From contig NZ_CP117269.1 in NCBI RefSeq assembly GCF_007000325.2, positions 317,846-381,845 on the forward strand: 64,000 bases of DNA, written 5' to 3'. A program made the translations under genes and the position numbers. Positions 62,450 to 64,000 of this stretch are shown piece after piece; position 1 is the first letter of the stretch, and each line of letters starts with the position of its first letter. Below the pieces are notes generated by a model. The model was not told the origin of the DNA. It did not search any database and was given only the letters and a program-made list of their open reading frames with translations. This stretch comes from Rhizobium rhododendri (lineage in GTDB: Bacteria; Pseudomonadota; Alphaproteobacteria; Rhizobiales; Rhizobiaceae).

Positions 62450-63300
62450 CAACTGTCAGCGGAGTTTATTGCACCTTTCCTATCATTTGTATGGATGTGC
62501 GGCGGGCGACCGATGCCCCGAAGGCGCGGCCTGAGAAGTCCGACAAGGCGGACGCGCAAGCACTGGCCGAGATGCTGGCGAGCGGCGGGTATTCTGCAGT
62601 ATATGGAAGACCATGGAAAGTCATCGGCTAAAGGCCTTGTTGGGCGCGCGAGCGACTCGTCAACGTCAAGCGCCAGCTTTATAGGCAAGTTCGTGGGCTG
62701 CTGCGACCGTTCGGCATCAAAAATTCGGCTTGAGCCGGAGGTAAGCAATTCGATGGGAGGTGCGATCTTCCTGCACCGACATGATGGTCTTTATATCGGG
62801 ATTGCGGCACTTTTTGATACGCTCGCAGGGCTTCGGTGGAATTGGCCCGCCTGGATAAGAAGGTGCGGCAAATATCGGCCGCATCAAAGCGTGCTGGCAT
62901 CTGATGTCGGCGCCTGGCGTCGGACCGCTGACCTCCCTACGCTTGGTGGCGCCGGCGGAAAATTCGCGGCGCTTTGGGAAAAGCCGATCCACGGTTCTTA
63001 CGTTGGCGTGACACCCAAAAGGTACCAGTCGGGCGATCGAGATGTGACAGACTCGATCTCCAGCCGGGGACGATATCTTACGGTATTATCTCTATGAGGC
63101 AGCAGGCTGCCTCCTAGCAGCGGTGACCGCGCCGTGCGCCTTGCGAAGCTGGGAGTTAAATTTGGCGAAATGATTGGGTCCAAAGCGGGCGCGATCGGCG
63201 GTGGTACGCAAATTGTCCGTCCTGCTGTTTGGGCTTTGGAAAAGTGAGGATCATCTCCAAGCCGTGCCGGGCGGCAAAGCCTTTTGCAACCGTTTTTTTT
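62450..63300 (+). mobile_element. IS110-family element, heavily decayed
   Basis: A nearly full-length but scrambled transposase can be traced: VRRATDAPKARPEKSDKADA, QALAEMLASGGYSAVY, ARERLVNVKRQLYRQVRGLL, a middle with KVRQISAASKRA, then VTPKRYQSGDRDVTDSISS and YYLYEAAGCLL in other frames. Many frameshifts and stops. It differs from the IS1111-group remnants in being of the classical IS110 type. Confidence 0.7.
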
Positions 63301-63861
63301 GAAGTTCACTCGCGGATATAGTTTTCAATGGCCATGAGGGACGTGACCGGACCGGGTCTGACGAATATGAGACAGTTGGATGCGGATCGAAGACCGCGTA
63401 AGTACACTGCATCGGCCCTGGATATGAGGCGAAAGGCCCCGGGTAGTGGTGGCGGAGATGCATAGACCGCACTACGAAGAGAACAATGGGACGCTTGTTA
63501 TGCTTCAACCGGATTGGGGATAAGCGAAAGCACCCTGACTCAGCAACCAAATGTATATAACTGACTTTGACCAGATGCGAGAGATCAATCAATGCGGCGC
63601 TCATTTCCAAGACCTAGTTCGTTCTTTCTGCATTGCTTCGGTTCTTGGCGGAGGGCCCGGCGAGGTTCACTCAAGAAGTTGTCGCTTGAACTGGCCCTGG
63701 CGGAGATGCAGTAATGCGGAAGCATCCAGGGCATCTCTCATAGAGCGCGGGGCCATACCCGGCGCGCCTCTTTCCAAGCCGCATCCATTGGCTTAGGCTT
63801 AGGCGATGGGGTTCATCCGGCCCCTAACATCCCTTCTATGACGTATTGGCGGGTCCCCGAA

Positions 63862-63879
63862 CTTTACAATTGTAAAGTC
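63862..63879. repeat. 18-bp perfect palindrome
   Basis: ACTTTACAATTGTAAAGT is fully self-complementary. It stands in a gene-free AT-rich stretch near the window end. It could be a repressor operator or centromere-like site of a system continuing beyond the window. Confidence 0.6.
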
Positions 63880-63953
63880 CTTGTGCGAGTTACGCTCGTT
63901 AATTTCTGCTTAGCGAAAAATCCCTTGAAGAATCGGACTCTCTCTGTCATCCG

Positions 63954-63990
63954 TGACGGTAATGATCTCGTTTAGTGATCGTAACCGTCA
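63954..63990. repeat. Imperfect 14-bp inverted repeat
   Basis: TGACGGTAATGATC and GATCGTAACCGTCA match at 12 of 14 positions with a 9-base centre. No T-run follows, so it resembles a binding site more than a terminator. Confidence 0.5.
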
Positions 63991-64000
63991 AGAGGACAGA

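Noticed and set aside
1..64000. tRNA, rRNA or riboswitch genes.
   Set aside because: No cloverleaf-like stretch with a GGTTCGAATCC-type arm, no rRNA sequence and no riboswitch core was recognised on reading either strand.

Overview
This window looks like part of an accessory, self-transmissible plasmid of a rhizobium or agrobacterium (Rhizobiales, Alphaproteobacteria). The evidence is an orphan RepC-type replication initiator, a complete VirB1-VirB11/VirD4-type conjugation system, a MobC/VirD2-like relaxase pair with a VirC1-like ParA, a sugar ABC operon under a LacI regulator, a quorum-sensing locus laid out like the rhi genes of Rhizobium leguminosarum, and many rhizobial insertion-sequence remnants. 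I saw no rRNA, tRNA or CRISPR array.

Layout. 1-3.3 kb: the 3' end of a molybdopterin-type oxidoreductase gene overlaps a hybrid histidine kinase, which faces a convergent DNA-binding response regulator. 3.4-6.6 kb: RepC without RepA/RepB, a winged-helix-like protein, and a two-gene unit of unknown function. 6.9-8.8 kb: an intact IS4-family element with matched inverted repeats and a 9-bp target duplication splits a CatB/Vat-like acetyltransferase gene. 8.9-11.3 kb: a 2H phosphoesterase, a junction of two broken genes (MerR regulator and a membrane protein), and a CPBP membrane protease.

11.4-27.4 kb: the conjugation channel, read on the minus strand in the order virB1-2-3-4-5-5'-lipoprotein-6-8-9-10-11-virD4. 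A divergent plus-strand unit encodes exported or membrane proteins (including a lysozyme-like and a thermonuclease-like protein), followed by a DUF736 protein. 27.7-30.4 kb: small unknown genes, an IS110 remnant and a second-copy-type peptide deformylase. 30.4-35.6 kb: the DNA-processing half of conjugation, namely relaxase, mobC, a predicted oriT with a TATCCTG|CC nick sequence, and a divergent parA/virC1-like gene with a small partner. Together with the channel this forms a complete transfer system.

36-43 kb: an orphan twin-PAS HWE-type kinase, a cold-shock protein, a toxin-antitoxin locus whose toxin is broken but whose antitoxin is intact, an MNT-HEPN gene cut off at its 3' end by an IS5 fragment, and two EamA permeases next to a TetR regulator. 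43.3-53.2 kb: an IS110-group pseudogene borders the truncated end of an eight-gene carbohydrate operon (binding protein, ATPase, two permeases, LacI, sugar-phosphate isomerase, Gfo/Idh dehydrogenase, truncated isomerase). A promoter carrying two tandem LacI-type operators drives it.

54.2-58.7 kb: LuxR regulator, secreted protein, tail-collar protein, RhiA-like protein and AHL synthase, a rhiR-rhiC-rhiB-rhiA-rhiI-like arrangement. 58.7-64 kb: a graveyard of decayed IS630, IS110 and integrase genes, ending in two strong inverted repeats.
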